The notes under the pieces: model-generated
Told to the model about the DNA's origin: nothing
Database searches by the model: none
The model's input: only the letters and a program-made list of their open reading frames with translations
Made by a program: the position numbers and the translations under genes
Part shown: piece by piece, positions 25,020 through 33,542 of the stretch
Layout of the letters: every line of letters begins with the position of its first letter
Numbering within the stretch: the first letter of the stretch is position 1
From: JBPOFM01 sp038259855
Lineage (GTDB): Bacteria > Bacteroidota > Bacteroidia > Flavobacteriales > Flavobacteriaceae
DNA length: 41,343 bases
Direction: 5' to 3'
Assembly: GCA_038259855.1 (NCBI GenBank)
Contig: JBBSOJ010000001.1
Location: 1 to 41,343 of the forward strand

Positions 25020-25760
25020 TTATTCTTTTGAAAGTTTCCAACTTTTTGTTTGAGGGATTGTATTCTTTAGAGCAGTCTCAAAATTTTTTGAAGATTTGAA
25101 TTGTGTGTCCTTTAAAATACGTTCTTCAACAGATAACTCAAACTGATTCTTTTCAAAAATCCAAGGAGATACTAGTAGTGTATTATCATCCGACTTCTTT
25201 ATAAAATAAATATCATTATTGATAGAGGTGTTGATTTCCAATTTACGATTACTCTCTGGAGTTTCATCTTTACACAATATCAATGATAAACGGTCGCAGA
25301 ATCTTAAAAATTCATAATACGATTTAGCTTTAGTTTCGGTAATCTTAAAATGTTTTAACAGCGCATGACGTTCTTGTTCCTCCTTTTTAAAAAAATTGGT
25401 AATGTTCTTGCTCTTATCTTTCATGTGGCTATAAATGAATTCATTATGATATGAGATTAGTAGTCTTACCCATAAGGATTTATGTTCTGCAGATTTCAGA
25501 ACGCGTTGCATTCGCTTTAAAACTTCACTGACTGTATATTGTTCTTCGGTAAAGTCCAGAGGCACGCCTATGTCGGATAAATAGTCCTTTTCGTCAAAAT
25601 TCAGTTGTCTGTCATCATGCTCACATACGGCAATCAAAGTTTCAAACCAATGGATTGGTCTGTGTTTTTCAGCAATCTGGTTGGCTATTTTTCCTGCCAA
25701 TAATCCATGTGCTTCGTGCAGAATTATTTGCAGCCCTTCTAAAGATGTATTTACAATCAT
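25020..25760 (-). CDS. DUF3891 family protein
   Basis: A 246-residue soluble protein with the DUF3891 signature: the opening IILHEAHGLLAGKIANQI, the HIS-rich WFETLIAVCEHDDRQLNF, and FCDRLSLILCKDETP. These His/Asp clusters are reminiscent of metal-dependent phosphohydrolases (HD-like), though a canonical HD pair is not clear. Family function is unknown. It is 24 bases downstream of the unrecognised gene at 25785, probably the end of a three-gene operon starting with DUF421. Confidence 0.88.
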   Translation of the reverse strand: MIVNTSLEGLQIILHEAHGLLAGKIANQIAEKHRPIHWFETLIAVCEHDDRQLNFDEKDYLSDIGVPLDFTEEQYTVSEVLKRMQRVLKSAEHKSLWVRLLISYHNEFIYSHMKDKSKNITNFFKKEEQERHALLKHFKITETKAKSYYEFLRFCDRLSLILCKDETPESNRKLEINTSINNDIYFIKKSDDNTLLVSPWIFEKNQFELSVEERILKDTQFKSSKNFETALKNTIPQTKSWKLSKE

Positions 25761-25784
25761 GTAGATAATATAATATATTTAAGT

Positions 25785-26399
25785 TTAAGGTTCAAGTAAC
25801 GCTTTCGTTAATCCAAGCCAGTTCATACTACCCAAACCCACTTTGCTTCCAAGATTAATCCCCATATTTCGAATACTGTCAATTAGCGGTGCTTCCGAAA
25901 TATTGACAATTTCGTTTCTCCCATGTGCTTCTGCATAGACACAGTTCCCAATTCGCCTGATGATTAAAGTATTCGAGGCGTTATGCTTATAAAAGTGGGC
26001 AGTAATTTCTTTATCAGCGTTTGGAGGACTACAGGGTTTTATAGTCAATGCAAAAAATGGGACATCGATAGTTTCATCGTCTTGAATATCAATGATTCTG
26101 GTCCAGTCGTAACCTTTGCCACTAATAGTTCCAGGACCTGGGATTTCTATTCGAATTAAATTTTCTTTAGTGAGTGCATTTGTTTCCAATTCAGTTTCTG
26201 AATGAATCAAAGTAAATTTAGCCTTGACCTTATCGGAATAGGAGTACCACAAATTCACACTTTTAAGACGTTCAACTGTTTCGTTGTATAGAAAAGCTGC
26301 CGAGTCAATAGAGTTTGTGCAAACCATACTGACAACATCATGCGAATCCCCTTTAATTTGTTCAGGAATTATTGGGAGTTTTAGAGTCTTATGTGTCAT
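25785..26399 (-). CDS. Soluble protein of unknown family
   Basis: A 204-residue protein without signal peptide or membrane segment. It has a beta-rich look and a Gly-rich C-terminus (SIRNMGINLGSKVGLGSMNWLGL). I do not recognise the family. It is 27 bases after the DUF421 gene and 24 bases before DUF3891, so the three are likely co-transcribed. Confidence 0.7.
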   Translation of the reverse strand: MTHKTLKLPIIPEQIKGDSHDVVSMVCTNSIDSAAFLYNETVERLKSVNLWYSYSDKVKAKFTLIHSETELETNALTKENLIRIEIPGPGTISGKGYDWTRIIDIQDDETIDVPFFALTIKPCSPPNADKEITAHFYKHNASNTLIIRRIGNCVYAEAHGRNEIVNISEAPLIDSIRNMGINLGSKVGLGSMNWLGLTKALLEP

Positions 26400-26426
26400 G
26401 ATACTTTTGGGTTATTTTTTAATTTC

Positions 26427-27011
26427 TTAACTTTCTACATTCAAAATAGATTTTGTATGTTCGATATCTTCCGGCAAAATGGAATGTTTGAACTCTGGAT
26501 TTTTATATTTATAGATACTTAATTTTCCCGATTGCTCGTAATAAGCATGTTCAACTTCCGATAGATATTTGACCCCATTTTCTCTTAAAAGCATTATCAC
26601 CTCATTTACATCGATTTCATCTACAGTAAAGTTATCTTCTAAAAAACAACCATGTTCTACTAATTTTGAGACTTTTGGATGTGTAATCTTCCTCACGGAT
26701 TCGTGTCTGATGCCAATATAGACATACAGCTTTTGGAAGGCTGCAATCATCGTTATGACCACCATGGGAATCGCAAGGGGAATACTCGGATATAACATCG
26801 CATCCCCAACGGCACTTCCCATTGCTATTATCAAAAGTATATCCGCACTTCCAATGCCGCCAACAGCTCGTTTACCTATCCATCGGATGATGAGGATGGT
26901 GTAACTCATTATTACAAAAACCCTGATAATGATTTCTACATAAATCAAAAAAGGAAATTCTCCAATTAATATTTTCAAGACATCAAACGTGTATTCATTG
27001 GCTTCAATCAT
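26427..27011 (-). CDS. DUF421 (YetF-like) membrane protein, copy 2
   Basis: A 194-residue protein with three N-terminal helices and the DUF421 C-terminal domain. Key strings are IRWIGKRAVGGIGSADILLI and IAMGSAVGDAML, then VEHGCFLEDNFTVDEIDVNEVIMLLR. It differs strongly from copy 1 (14095) and is more like the branch found in Bacteroidota operons with unknown proteins. It leads a three-gene operon with the genes at 25785 and 25020. Confidence 0.9.
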   Translation of the reverse strand: MIEANEYTFDVLKILIGEFPFLIYVEIIIRVFVIMSYTILIIRWIGKRAVGGIGSADILLIIAMGSAVGDAMLYPSIPLAIPMVVITMIAAFQKLYVYIGIRHESVRKITHPKVSKLVEHGCFLEDNFTVDEIDVNEVIMLLRENGVKYLSEVEHAYYEQSGKLSIYKYKNPEFKHSILPEDIEHTKSILNVES

Positions 27012-27086
27012 TACTATAATTTTAAAAATGTTGAGGATGTTTTAAACGCAAGAAAAATAATTTAAAGAAGAAAAAAATCTGTAAAA

Positions 27087-27434
27087 TCACTTTTTTGAGT
27101 CTGGTGGCACCATAGAATCTTTACTTATGTTTCCCTTTGGGACATCGTTCATAAAGGAATGAACCGAAGTATTACCATTGGCGCCAAAACTTGCCAAGAT
27201 AGTTCCACGACTACCATCAGTTGTTTCAATAACATATAAAAGCGACATGTCCGATGGGTTGCTCATGCCTTCATATCTATGCTCTTTTAATATGGTAATG
27301 TCATCGGGACTGTAAGTGGCTTTTGTTTTTAGATTTTCCAACCTGTCATTTACGATTCTATATTGGTCAGTAAATCCCTCCGCTTCGTAATGTTTTAAAT
27401 AATCCAATTCGTTTTTTGCAAATTCATTTTCCAT
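27087..27434 (-). CDS. Small flavobacterial protein often labelled phosphoribosylpyrophosphate synthetase
   Basis: A 115-residue protein; the start at 27434 (MENEFAKNELDYLKHY) is preferred, since a start at 27461 only adds nine residues. It matches a family of about 100-residue proteins in flavobacteria carrying the pattern YEAEGFTDQYRIVNDRL, HRYEGMSNPSDMSLLYVIE and ILASFGANGN. Databases frequently call them phosphoribosylpyrophosphate synthetase, but they are far too short for that enzyme and lack its motifs. I treat the function as unknown. Confidence 0.75.
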   Translation of the reverse strand: MENEFAKNELDYLKHYEAEGFTDQYRIVNDRLENLKTKATYSPDDITILKEHRYEGMSNPSDMSLLYVIETTDGSRGTILASFGANGNTSVHSFMNDVPKGNISKDSMVPPDSKK

Positions 27435-27994
27435 ATCTGATTTGTATTTGAGTTGGTACAATTTTCACCTATTGTAATCAAAATATAAAGGTTACATTTT
27501 CGTCCATAGATTTATAACGCAATACAAATTTTATGTATCACAATAAAAAAACTTTATCAGGAGATGTTTCAATCGGTATAACGACATCCAGATTCTTTTA
27601 CCTTCAAAAGTTAACTTTGTAGATATGAAATATAAAAATGAATAAATAATAGACCTTTCATTATCCATTATCTTAAGAATATAATTTAAGCAGTTATTTA
27701 ATAGTGATTTTCGCACACCATGAAACGACATAGCTATTAATATCATAACTATTGTCAAAAATAAAATCGTTCCATTTAGACTTGGGTTTCGTATGAATCC
27801 TTACTTGCAGAATCAACAATCACATAATCAAAACCAATTTTCTTTTTCAAGCGCTTAATAAACATCTATGAAAGCCTATGGATTTTAGTTGTAATCAAAT
27901 TTAATATACCTCAATTATTAAAATGTTATTTAAATTTTTTGAGACTTTAATTTAAAATCAAATTTCTATATTTAATAATCCTTTACTTCAATAA
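27435..27994. other. Mostly empty interval with a possible gene relic
   Basis: 560 AT-rich bases. A 29-codon minus-strand frame at 27776-27865 begins MFIKRLKKKIGF and contains DYVIVDSASK; it could be the tail of a decayed gene but is too short to assign. Promoters for the flanking genes must also lie here. No terminator or repeat found. Confidence 0.4.
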
Positions 27995-28870
27995 ATGAAT
28001 CAAGAGTCTGAAAAATACTATCTGATATTTGAGTCCTGGAGTTTAGACCCCAATCAATGGTCGATAGTTATGGATGGCACTGCCGTTCTCTTAGCTGTAT
28101 TCGGTGTGCTCTTGGGGTTTTATCTCTATAGAAAACAGCGTATGGACAATTCATATGACGCATTTGATTATTTTCAATCGTCACTTCCAGAACTGATACA
28201 ATCCATTGAAAAAGCAATTGATGACCTTGAAAGTTTTAACCGTTCACTTGATTTGGATACATTCGTCAATCCCATACTTTCTGCATCATTGAATGATAAA
28301 TTCTTGAGTAAAATCGACTTAATTCATTTAAATAGGTTCTATTCCCATCAGAGACAAAATAAGCTTTCAAATTTCAAACAACTATTGGTTGATTCAAATT
28401 TTTTTGGCAATTATCATAGTTATATCAGTCAAGAAATTAATTTTTTTAGAACTCATTTTCAAAATGAAAAAAACAGGTTTTCGGAATGGCGCTTGTTGCG
28501 ATCGACACAATTTTTTTCTAAAAACCCAACTGAAAATGAGAATTCAGAGTATAAAGAATTCTATTCAAATTGGGTTAAGACTATGAATGAACGTGTGGCA
28601 AGTGTTGATTTTAACAAGGATGAACCTTCCGGAATAAATAATCGAAATGCCGTTTTGGAAAACGAAATAGAGACTTTAGTGCGTCGTCTGTCTGAATTTG
28701 TAGATGACAACCAGAACGCCGATCAAGCAAGTTTACTTGCCCATAACGTTATTTTAGCCTATGACAATATGGTGGAAATGAAAGCAAGTATCAGAACTGT
28801 TTTGGAAAACGATATTAAGCGATTTAAAAGCGTTCTTATAAATATGAAAACGCTTTCTGAAGACAATTAA
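27995..28870 (+). CDS. Single-pass membrane protein with cytoplasmic helical domain
   Basis: A 291-residue protein. The N-terminus has one strong membrane helix (about 26-45, MDGTAVLLAVFGVLLGFYLY) followed by a basic YRKQR stop-transfer and about 240 residues of mostly helical, Asp/Asn/Ser-rich sequence with hydrophobic heptad-like spacing, suggestive of coiled coils. No enzymatic motif is seen. The family is not recognised. It ends 21 bases before the convergent DUF4136 lipoprotein gene. Confidence 0.75.
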   Translation: MNQESEKYYLIFESWSLDPNQWSIVMDGTAVLLAVFGVLLGFYLYRKQRMDNSYDAFDYFQSSLPELIQSIEKAIDDLESFNRSLDLDTFVNPILSASLNDKFLSKIDLIHLNRFYSHQRQNKLSNFKQLLVDSNFFGNYHSYISQEINFFRTHFQNEKNRFSEWRLLRSTQFFSKNPTENENSEYKEFYSNWVKTMNERVASVDFNKDEPSGINNRNAVLENEIETLVRRLSEFVDDNQNADQASLLAHNVILAYDNMVEMKASIRTVLENDIKRFKSVLINMKTLSEDN

Positions 28871-28891
28871 AAAATTTGAGAGGTATCGCCA

Positions 28892-29464
28892 TCATTCTGT
28901 CGGAAATTCTGCAAATATATCATCTACAAATTTATCAATCGCAACAGATTCTTCATCTGCAAATTTAGCATCAAAAGCAGAGCCTCTCCAAACAACAATT
29001 TTTGTTTTAGCATCCACTAATCGAATAATCAGTGAGCCCGTATCATAAGCGGATAAATTCACTTCATAGTCAACAAAGCCATCAAAATCGTTATAACCGT
29101 TATAATAATAATTTTCATAAGTTGGGTTTACACGATATTTAGAGGCATCATAATCAGGATACGTTGCATAAACAGGTTTAGTATTCTCAGTAGCCGAATC
29201 TTTCGTAGTGCTAATGAGCACTAACAAGTCTGGACGATTTCTATCTATTGTATAACCACGTTTCTTCATATTCAAATTAGTGGTTTCGATAATCTCTTTT
29301 TCAAAGGTTTCATTTTTAATGCCCTCAAAATTACTATTTGGTAAATAGGCAAAGGTTTTATATTTAGAAAGGTCAACAGCGGTGGTTTTAGTGGTGTTTA
29401 CCGTGGGACCGCAACTAAAGAACAGGAATGTTAAAAGGATAAGCGCAAAGTTTAGTGTTTTCAT
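28892..29464 (-). CDS. DUF4136 lipoprotein
   Basis: A 190-residue secreted lipoprotein. The signal peptide ends in a lipobox (LLTFLFFSC, Cys at residue 18). The mature part fits DUF4136: DLSKYKTFAYLPN, then NMKKRGYTIDRNRPDLLVLI with a Tyr-rich insert (ENYYYNGYNDFDG), and the closing GSLIIRLVDAKTKIVVWRGSAF. Family members are outer-membrane-facing lipoproteins common in Bacteroidota, function unknown. It faces 489 empty bases at its promoter side. Confidence 0.92.
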   Translation of the reverse strand: MKTLNFALILLTFLFFSCGPTVNTTKTTAVDLSKYKTFAYLPNSNFEGIKNETFEKEIIETTNLNMKKRGYTIDRNRPDLLVLISTTKDSATENTKPVYATYPDYDASKYRVNPTYENYYYNGYNDFDGFVDYEVNLSAYDTGSLIIRLVDAKTKIVVWRGSAFDAKFADEESVAIDKFVDDIFAEFPTE

Positions 29465-29953
29465 AATTTTATATTATTAATTAATGGCATCACTATAAGC
29501 TACTATTTAAATTATTGGATGAGGCGCTTAAATCAGCGAATTGTTGACGCAAATAATTGTCATAAATCGAATTTGTCCATGTCAATATTAAAATTCAGTA
29601 AGGATGTCATTTCCTTATAATATTAGAACACCATTAAATGTCAAGTCTAATTTCTATAGGCAATAATCTAAAAATGATTTCAAATAAAATGTCTTTGTTC
29701 TCAATGGCATTCTGAAGTTAACATCGACCATTACCACTTTTGTTGTATTGATACCATAGGTCAGCATGTGCAATAATTAAAATCTCTAGACCATCATAAC
29801 TTAATATTTTATAGCATCAATATTTATAGGAATACGACACGTTTTTCTCGCTATCCGTTGTTATATTAATTTTACAAAATCAACAATAATTTTGGTTTCC
29901 AATAAGGAATACTTAAAAATACTATTAGAAGCCATTTAAAAAACTTTAAAATT
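29465..29953. other. Divergent 489-base promoter region
   Basis: The region separates the minus-strand DUF4136 gene from the plus-strand lipoprotein operon at 29954. It holds no convincing ORF. Only imperfect -7-like sequences are seen (for example TAATTTTA near 29869-29876). Confidence 0.45.
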
Positions 29954-30538
29954 ATGAATACAATTAAAACAATGATTATTCCAGTAGTAGCCATAAGTCT
30001 TTTGATGAGCTGCGACTTTAAAAAGACCGATACCGGTGAGCTTCCTGAAATAGAAGTTGATGTGGATGCCGAATCAGGTGAATTGCCTGAATATGATGTC
30101 GATTGGGCAGATGTTAATGTGGGTACAAAAACAGAAACTGTAGAAGTGCCAAAGGTAGTGGTCGTTATGGAAGAAGAAGAAGTCGAGGTTCCTTACTTGG
30201 ATGTGGATATGCCTAATGCAGGGGAAAAGGAAGAACGAACGCTAATGATTGAAGCGGAAGTTTCAGGAGAAGAATCCAAAATGGAAATCAAGGAAATCTG
30301 GGCAACTGGCAAACGTCTGATTGTTATCTCTGAATTGCAATCTACAGGAAAAGACATTGGCGATAAAAATATGCGCGTGTCGGATCAAGTTACTTTAAAT
30401 GCACCCGAATTGGATGTAAGATATTATATCATCGGAGAAAGACCTGATAGAGTTTTCAATAGACAGAATACATACATGAGAAGTATGGAGGATATTAATA
30501 CTAAAGTAGGGGACCACAAAGTCATCTATACAAAATAA
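29954..30538 (+). CDS. Acidic lipoprotein, unknown function
   Basis: A 194-residue lipoprotein (signal peptide with lipobox, VVAISLLMSC; Cys at residue 20). The first third of the mature part is strongly acidic with a repeated theme: GELPEIEVDVDAESG, GELPEYDVDWADV, then EVPYLDVDMPNAG, so short E/L-P-x-x-D-V-D units recur. The last 90 residues look folded (IKEIWATGKRLIVISELQS). It is followed by a hairpin terminator at 30551-30591. It may act with the two genes after it. No family is recognised. Confidence 0.75.
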   Translation: MNTIKTMIIPVVAISLLMSCDFKKTDTGELPEIEVDVDAESGELPEYDVDWADVNVGTKTETVEVPKVVVVMEEEEVEVPYLDVDMPNAGEKEERTLMIEAEVSGEESKMEIKEIWATGKRLIVISELQSTGKDIGDKNMRVSDQVTLNAPELDVRYYIIGERPDRVFNRQNTYMRSMEDINTKVGDHKVIYTK

Positions 30539-30550
30539 TTTGTTGGTTAG

Positions 30551-30591
30551 AAATGGTTCTGAATCTAACACTGGTGACAGAACCATTTTTT
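30551..30591 (+). terminator. Rho-independent terminator after the acidic lipoprotein gene
   Basis: AAATGGTTCTG (30551-30561) pairs with CAGAACCATTT (30578-30588), followed by TTT. Confidence 0.82.
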
Positions 30592-30629
30592 AACTATACA
30601 CCCAATCAATAACTTAAAAACAATACATT

Positions 30630-31256
30630 ATGGCAGAAATTAAAATTAAAAAAAAGACAACAATATGGCCCTGGATTTTAGCAATCTTGGCTGTTTTAGT
30701 AATACTCTTTATCATGTTCTTCGCAAACGATGACGATGATGGTACAGATGACGTATCAGATGATACTTCAGAAATGGTTACAGATGACGTCAACCAGTCC
30801 ATGGATAATTCTACATATGTTATTTCAGACACAGCTATTTCCGAGATTTCAGAGTATACAACATTTGTAAACAAAGATGCAGAAATGGGCCTTGAGCACG
30901 AATATGCGAATGCCGCACTCAATAAATTAATTGAAGCTACGGAATCCATAGCAAACAGCTTAAATGTAAATATCAGTTCAGATTTAGAAACTGCTCGCAA
31001 AAATGCAGAGTCCATTACCGACGACCCGCTTGATTTGACACATGCCGATAAAATCAAGAATGCGGGAAGCATCGTTGTAGACGCTTTAAGGAACATCCAA
31101 TCACAACGCTTTCCAAATATGGAGACAGAAGTTGGAGAAGTGCATGATGCGCTTGTAGCGATTATTCCAGGCGAAAAAACATTAGAACAGACAGCCACAG
31201 TAAAGAATTTCTTCAACGAGGCTGGGCAATTATTAACCAATATGAAAAACAAGTAA
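30630..31256 (+). CDS. Single-helix membrane protein with acidic linker
   Basis: A 208-residue protein: a Lys-rich start (KIKKKTT), one membrane helix (IWPWILAILAVLVILFIMFF, about 11-30), an Asp-rich linker (NDDDDGTDDVSDDTSEM) and a helical soluble domain. It probably exposes this domain to the periplasm. It lies four bases ahead of the PRC-barrel gene, so the two are cotranscribed. The family is not recognised. Confidence 0.8.
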   Translation: MAEIKIKKKTTIWPWILAILAVLVILFIMFFANDDDDGTDDVSDDTSEMVTDDVNQSMDNSTYVISDTAISEISEYTTFVNKDAEMGLEHEYANAALNKLIEATESIANSLNVNISSDLETARKNAESITDDPLDLTHADKIKNAGSIVVDALRNIQSQRFPNMETEVGEVHDALVAIIPGEKTLEQTATVKNFFNEAGQLLTNMKNK

Positions 31257-31260
31257 AATT

Positions 31261-31767
31261 ATGGACACAGATAATAAAAAGAATTTATACTATTTAGAAG
31301 AACTATCGGATTATACGGTAGCTGACAATGATAAGGATGTTCGTGGTTGGGAAGTGAAAGATAAAGATGGGAGAGCCATTGGAACAGTTGATAACTTACT
31401 TGTCAATAAAAATACAGAACGTGTTGTTTATCTCGATATAGAAGTAGATACATCAATTATTGCAGCAAATCATAAACCCTATAATAGTAGGGTTAAAGAT
31501 GGTGGTCATGAATATCTTAATGAAGACGGTGAAAATCATTTTATTTTACCAATTGGTATGGCGCATCTCAATCTCGAAAGTGAAATTGTTTTTACGGAAA
31601 GCATCAACCACCAAACCTTTGCCGAAACAAAACGGATGAAGAAAGGAACACCGATCCATAGAGATTATGAAGTGCTCGTATTAGATTCTTATGTGAGAAA
31701 TGAACACGCAGATCCCTATCCTAAAGATGATAAATTTTATGATAGAGCAGAGTTTAACAGAAAATAG
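31261..31767 (+). CDS. PRC-barrel domain protein
   Basis: A 168-residue soluble protein. Its first half has the PRC-barrel pattern: DYTVADNDKDVRGWEVKDKD, GRAIGTVDNLLVNKNTERVV and YLDIEVD, and the second half repeats a looser barrel-like region (ENHFILPIGMAHLNLESEIV). PRC-barrel proteins are found in photosystem subunit H and RimM and also as stress-linked stand-alone proteins. There is no photosynthesis gene here. A strong terminator follows. Confidence 0.92.
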   Translation: MDTDNKKNLYYLEELSDYTVADNDKDVRGWEVKDKDGRAIGTVDNLLVNKNTERVVYLDIEVDTSIIAANHKPYNSRVKDGGHEYLNEDGENHFILPIGMAHLNLESEIVFTESINHQTFAETKRMKKGTPIHRDYEVLVLDSYVRNEHADPYPKDDKFYDRAEFNRK

Positions 31768-31790
31768 AAAAACGTTATTATAAAGTTATA

Positions 31791-31825
31791 AGAAACCCAA
31801 ATCGATAGATTTGGGTTTCTTATTT
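31791..31825. terminator. Bidirectional terminator between convergent genes
   Basis: AGAAACCCAAATC (31791-31803) pairs perfectly with GATTTGGGTTTCT (31808-31820) around a GATA loop. It sits between the ends of the PRC-barrel gene (plus) and the DUF998-like gene (minus). Confidence 0.88.
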
Positions 31826-31832
31826 AATTGAT

Positions 31833-32447
31833 CTATTTATTATTAGTAGAAACCTTTTTAAAATTCGTTACTAAATGATAGCCCAATCCACAAAACCAAA
31901 GGAATGTAACTAGGGCAACACCGCGCTCATAAGCGCCTTCATATGCTTCAGATATAAAAAGAAATCCTGAACAGGATAATAGAAAGAGCGCACCAGTGCT
32001 AATGCTTACGTAATACCATTGTCTTTTAAGATCTTTTACAGCAATGCCTATAAGAATCGTACTTATCAAAAAAAGAATCCCTATAGATATCGCGAGTACG
32101 ATATGTATTGTTTTTCCTGGGACTCCCGCAAATTGATTGAACTCTGACAACACGATAGTAAGTATACCCAATAATCCAAGGCATATAGAGCACCACAGGA
32201 TAGATACGAAATTGGATCTCCAAATGTAGAGTCCAATGGCGCCAGCTATAACGCCCAACCCGAAAAGTGTCAGACCAATATCTTGAATATAAGCATAGTC
32301 GCCATGTGCCAATTGGCTGATAGTTTGACGAATCGGATTATGGTCTTCAACAACTAAAATCCCAATAACATCTGTTATAGCCGCACTTAAGCAGCCAATG
32401 ATTAAAGCAATTCCGCTGTATGTTATAAGTGTATCTTTATATCTCAT
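31833..32447 (-). CDS. DUF998-like membrane protein
   Basis: A 204-residue protein with six hydrophobic helices spread over its length. It fits the DUF998 type: the start YSGIALIIGCLSAAI followed by HNPIRQTISQLAHGDYAYIQ, the loop with conserved Ser-Gln-Leu, and a later FLISTILIGIAVKDLKRQ. Function of the family is unknown. It lies 30 bases after the endonuclease-family gene on the same strand, probably in one operon. Confidence 0.82.
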   Translation of the reverse strand: MRYKDTLITYSGIALIIGCLSAAITDVIGILVVEDHNPIRQTISQLAHGDYAYIQDIGLTLFGLGVIAGAIGLYIWRSNFVSILWCSICLGLLGILTIVLSEFNQFAGVPGKTIHIVLAISIGILFLISTILIGIAVKDLKRQWYYVSISTGALFLLSCSGFLFISEAYEGAYERGVALVTFLWFCGLGYHLVTNFKKVSTNNK

Positions 32448-32477
32448 TTCATTAATTTGGCGATGTTAGAACTCGTT

Positions 32478-33542
32478 TTAAGAATATAATCCATCATCAA
32501 TCTTCGAATCTGCCCACTTTTTATCTTCACGATTTACATCAAGCTTTTCCTGTGCATCTTTCTTCTGCGGAGCGTAATTTAATTTGATATACATAGGAAA
32601 GTGATCTGAACCTATATCTTTTTCTCTTGAGATATCTACAAGCGTAAAATCATCTGTGTGAAAAACATGGTCCAATGGCCAGCGTAAAAGTAGATATTCA
32701 GCACTGTAGGTATTGAAGAAGCCTCGACCACGCCTAGGGTCCATGAGTCCACTTATCTTTTGAAAAATTTTAGTGGTACGAGACCATGCCACATCATTCA
32801 AATCACCAAAAACCATAGTTAATTTGGCGTTATCTTTTATCTTTTTTCCAACCAATAAAAGTTCAGCATCCCTATTAGTAGATGTGCTACTTTCTGAAGG
32901 ACTTGGAGGTCTGGGGTGCAAACAGTGGATTTTAGCTTTATAGCCATTTTCCAATTGAACATAACCGTGAATGGATGGAATTTCATCTTTGATTAAATAG
33001 TCAATTTCCATGTTTTCAAGAGGAAGTTTTGAGTAGAGATGCATGCCGTAAAGATTGTCCAAAGGAACTTTTACCGAGTGTTTATAATCAGTCTCAAAAT
33101 GTTTTAAAGCGTTCTCCCAACCTTTATCGGATTCTAAAGTCAAGAATAAATCGGGATTCTTTGTTTTAATTATATTAATCAAATTTTGATACTTCCGATT
33201 GGTCATTAACACATTGGATACCAAAATGCTAATTTCATTGGTCGTATCACTTCCTTCGTAATTTAATACTTGATGCTTTGCCAGATAGGTATAGGGAAAT
33301 ATCAGCCAACATTGATATATCAGGCAAATGCATAATGCCCCTAATAGTATAAAATGCCACGGTTCTTGAAACGAATAGACAAATACTGCTAATAAAATAT
33401 TCGCAAAAATCAAGATAGATATCTGAATCCTCGGAAAATCAAATCCTCTAATCCACCAATAATCGAATTTTGTTGCAGAAGCCATACTTGGAATGCAGGA
33501 AATAATATTGAAAATTAAAATGATAAGTTCAAGACTTGACAT
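32478..33542 (-). CDS. Endonuclease/exonuclease/phosphatase family protein, membrane-anchored
   Basis: A 354-residue protein with about three membrane helices in the first 95 residues, followed by an EEP catalytic domain. Motifs are ISILVSNVLM (the Asn of the QNL-type start), LTLESD (metal Glu), HCLHPRPPS, MVFGDLND (catalytic Asp-Asn) and IGSDHFPMYI (final Asp-His). Members cleave phosphodiester bonds in nucleic acids, lipids or sugars. The membrane anchor, with the domain probably outside, suggests an extracytoplasmic substrate. It is the last gene on the island's right part. Confidence 0.9.
   Translation of the reverse strand: MSSLELIILIFNIISCIPSMASATKFDYWWIRGFDFPRIQISILIFANILLAVFVYSFQEPWHFILLGALCICLIYQCWLIFPYTYLAKHQVLNYEGSDTTNEISILVSNVLMTNRKYQNLINIIKTKNPDLFLTLESDKGWENALKHFETDYKHSVKVPLDNLYGMHLYSKLPLENMEIDYLIKDEIPSIHGYVQLENGYKAKIHCLHPRPPSPSESSTSTNRDAELLLVGKKIKDNAKLTMVFGDLNDVAWSRTTKIFQKISGLMDPRRGRGFFNTYSAEYLLLRWPLDHVFHTDDFTLVDISREKDIGSDHFPMYIKLNYAPQKKDAQEKLDVNREDKKWADSKIDDGLYS

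Noticed and set aside
27531..27758. 75-codon minus-strand open frame
   Set aside because: Composition like translated AT-rich DNA, no neighbour logic and no conserved-looking motif.
30614..31252. Long minus-strand frame opposite the membrane protein gene at 30630
   Set aside because: Mirror frame of a Lys/Asp/Ser-rich coding sequence; the plus frame has a membrane helix and an operon partner.
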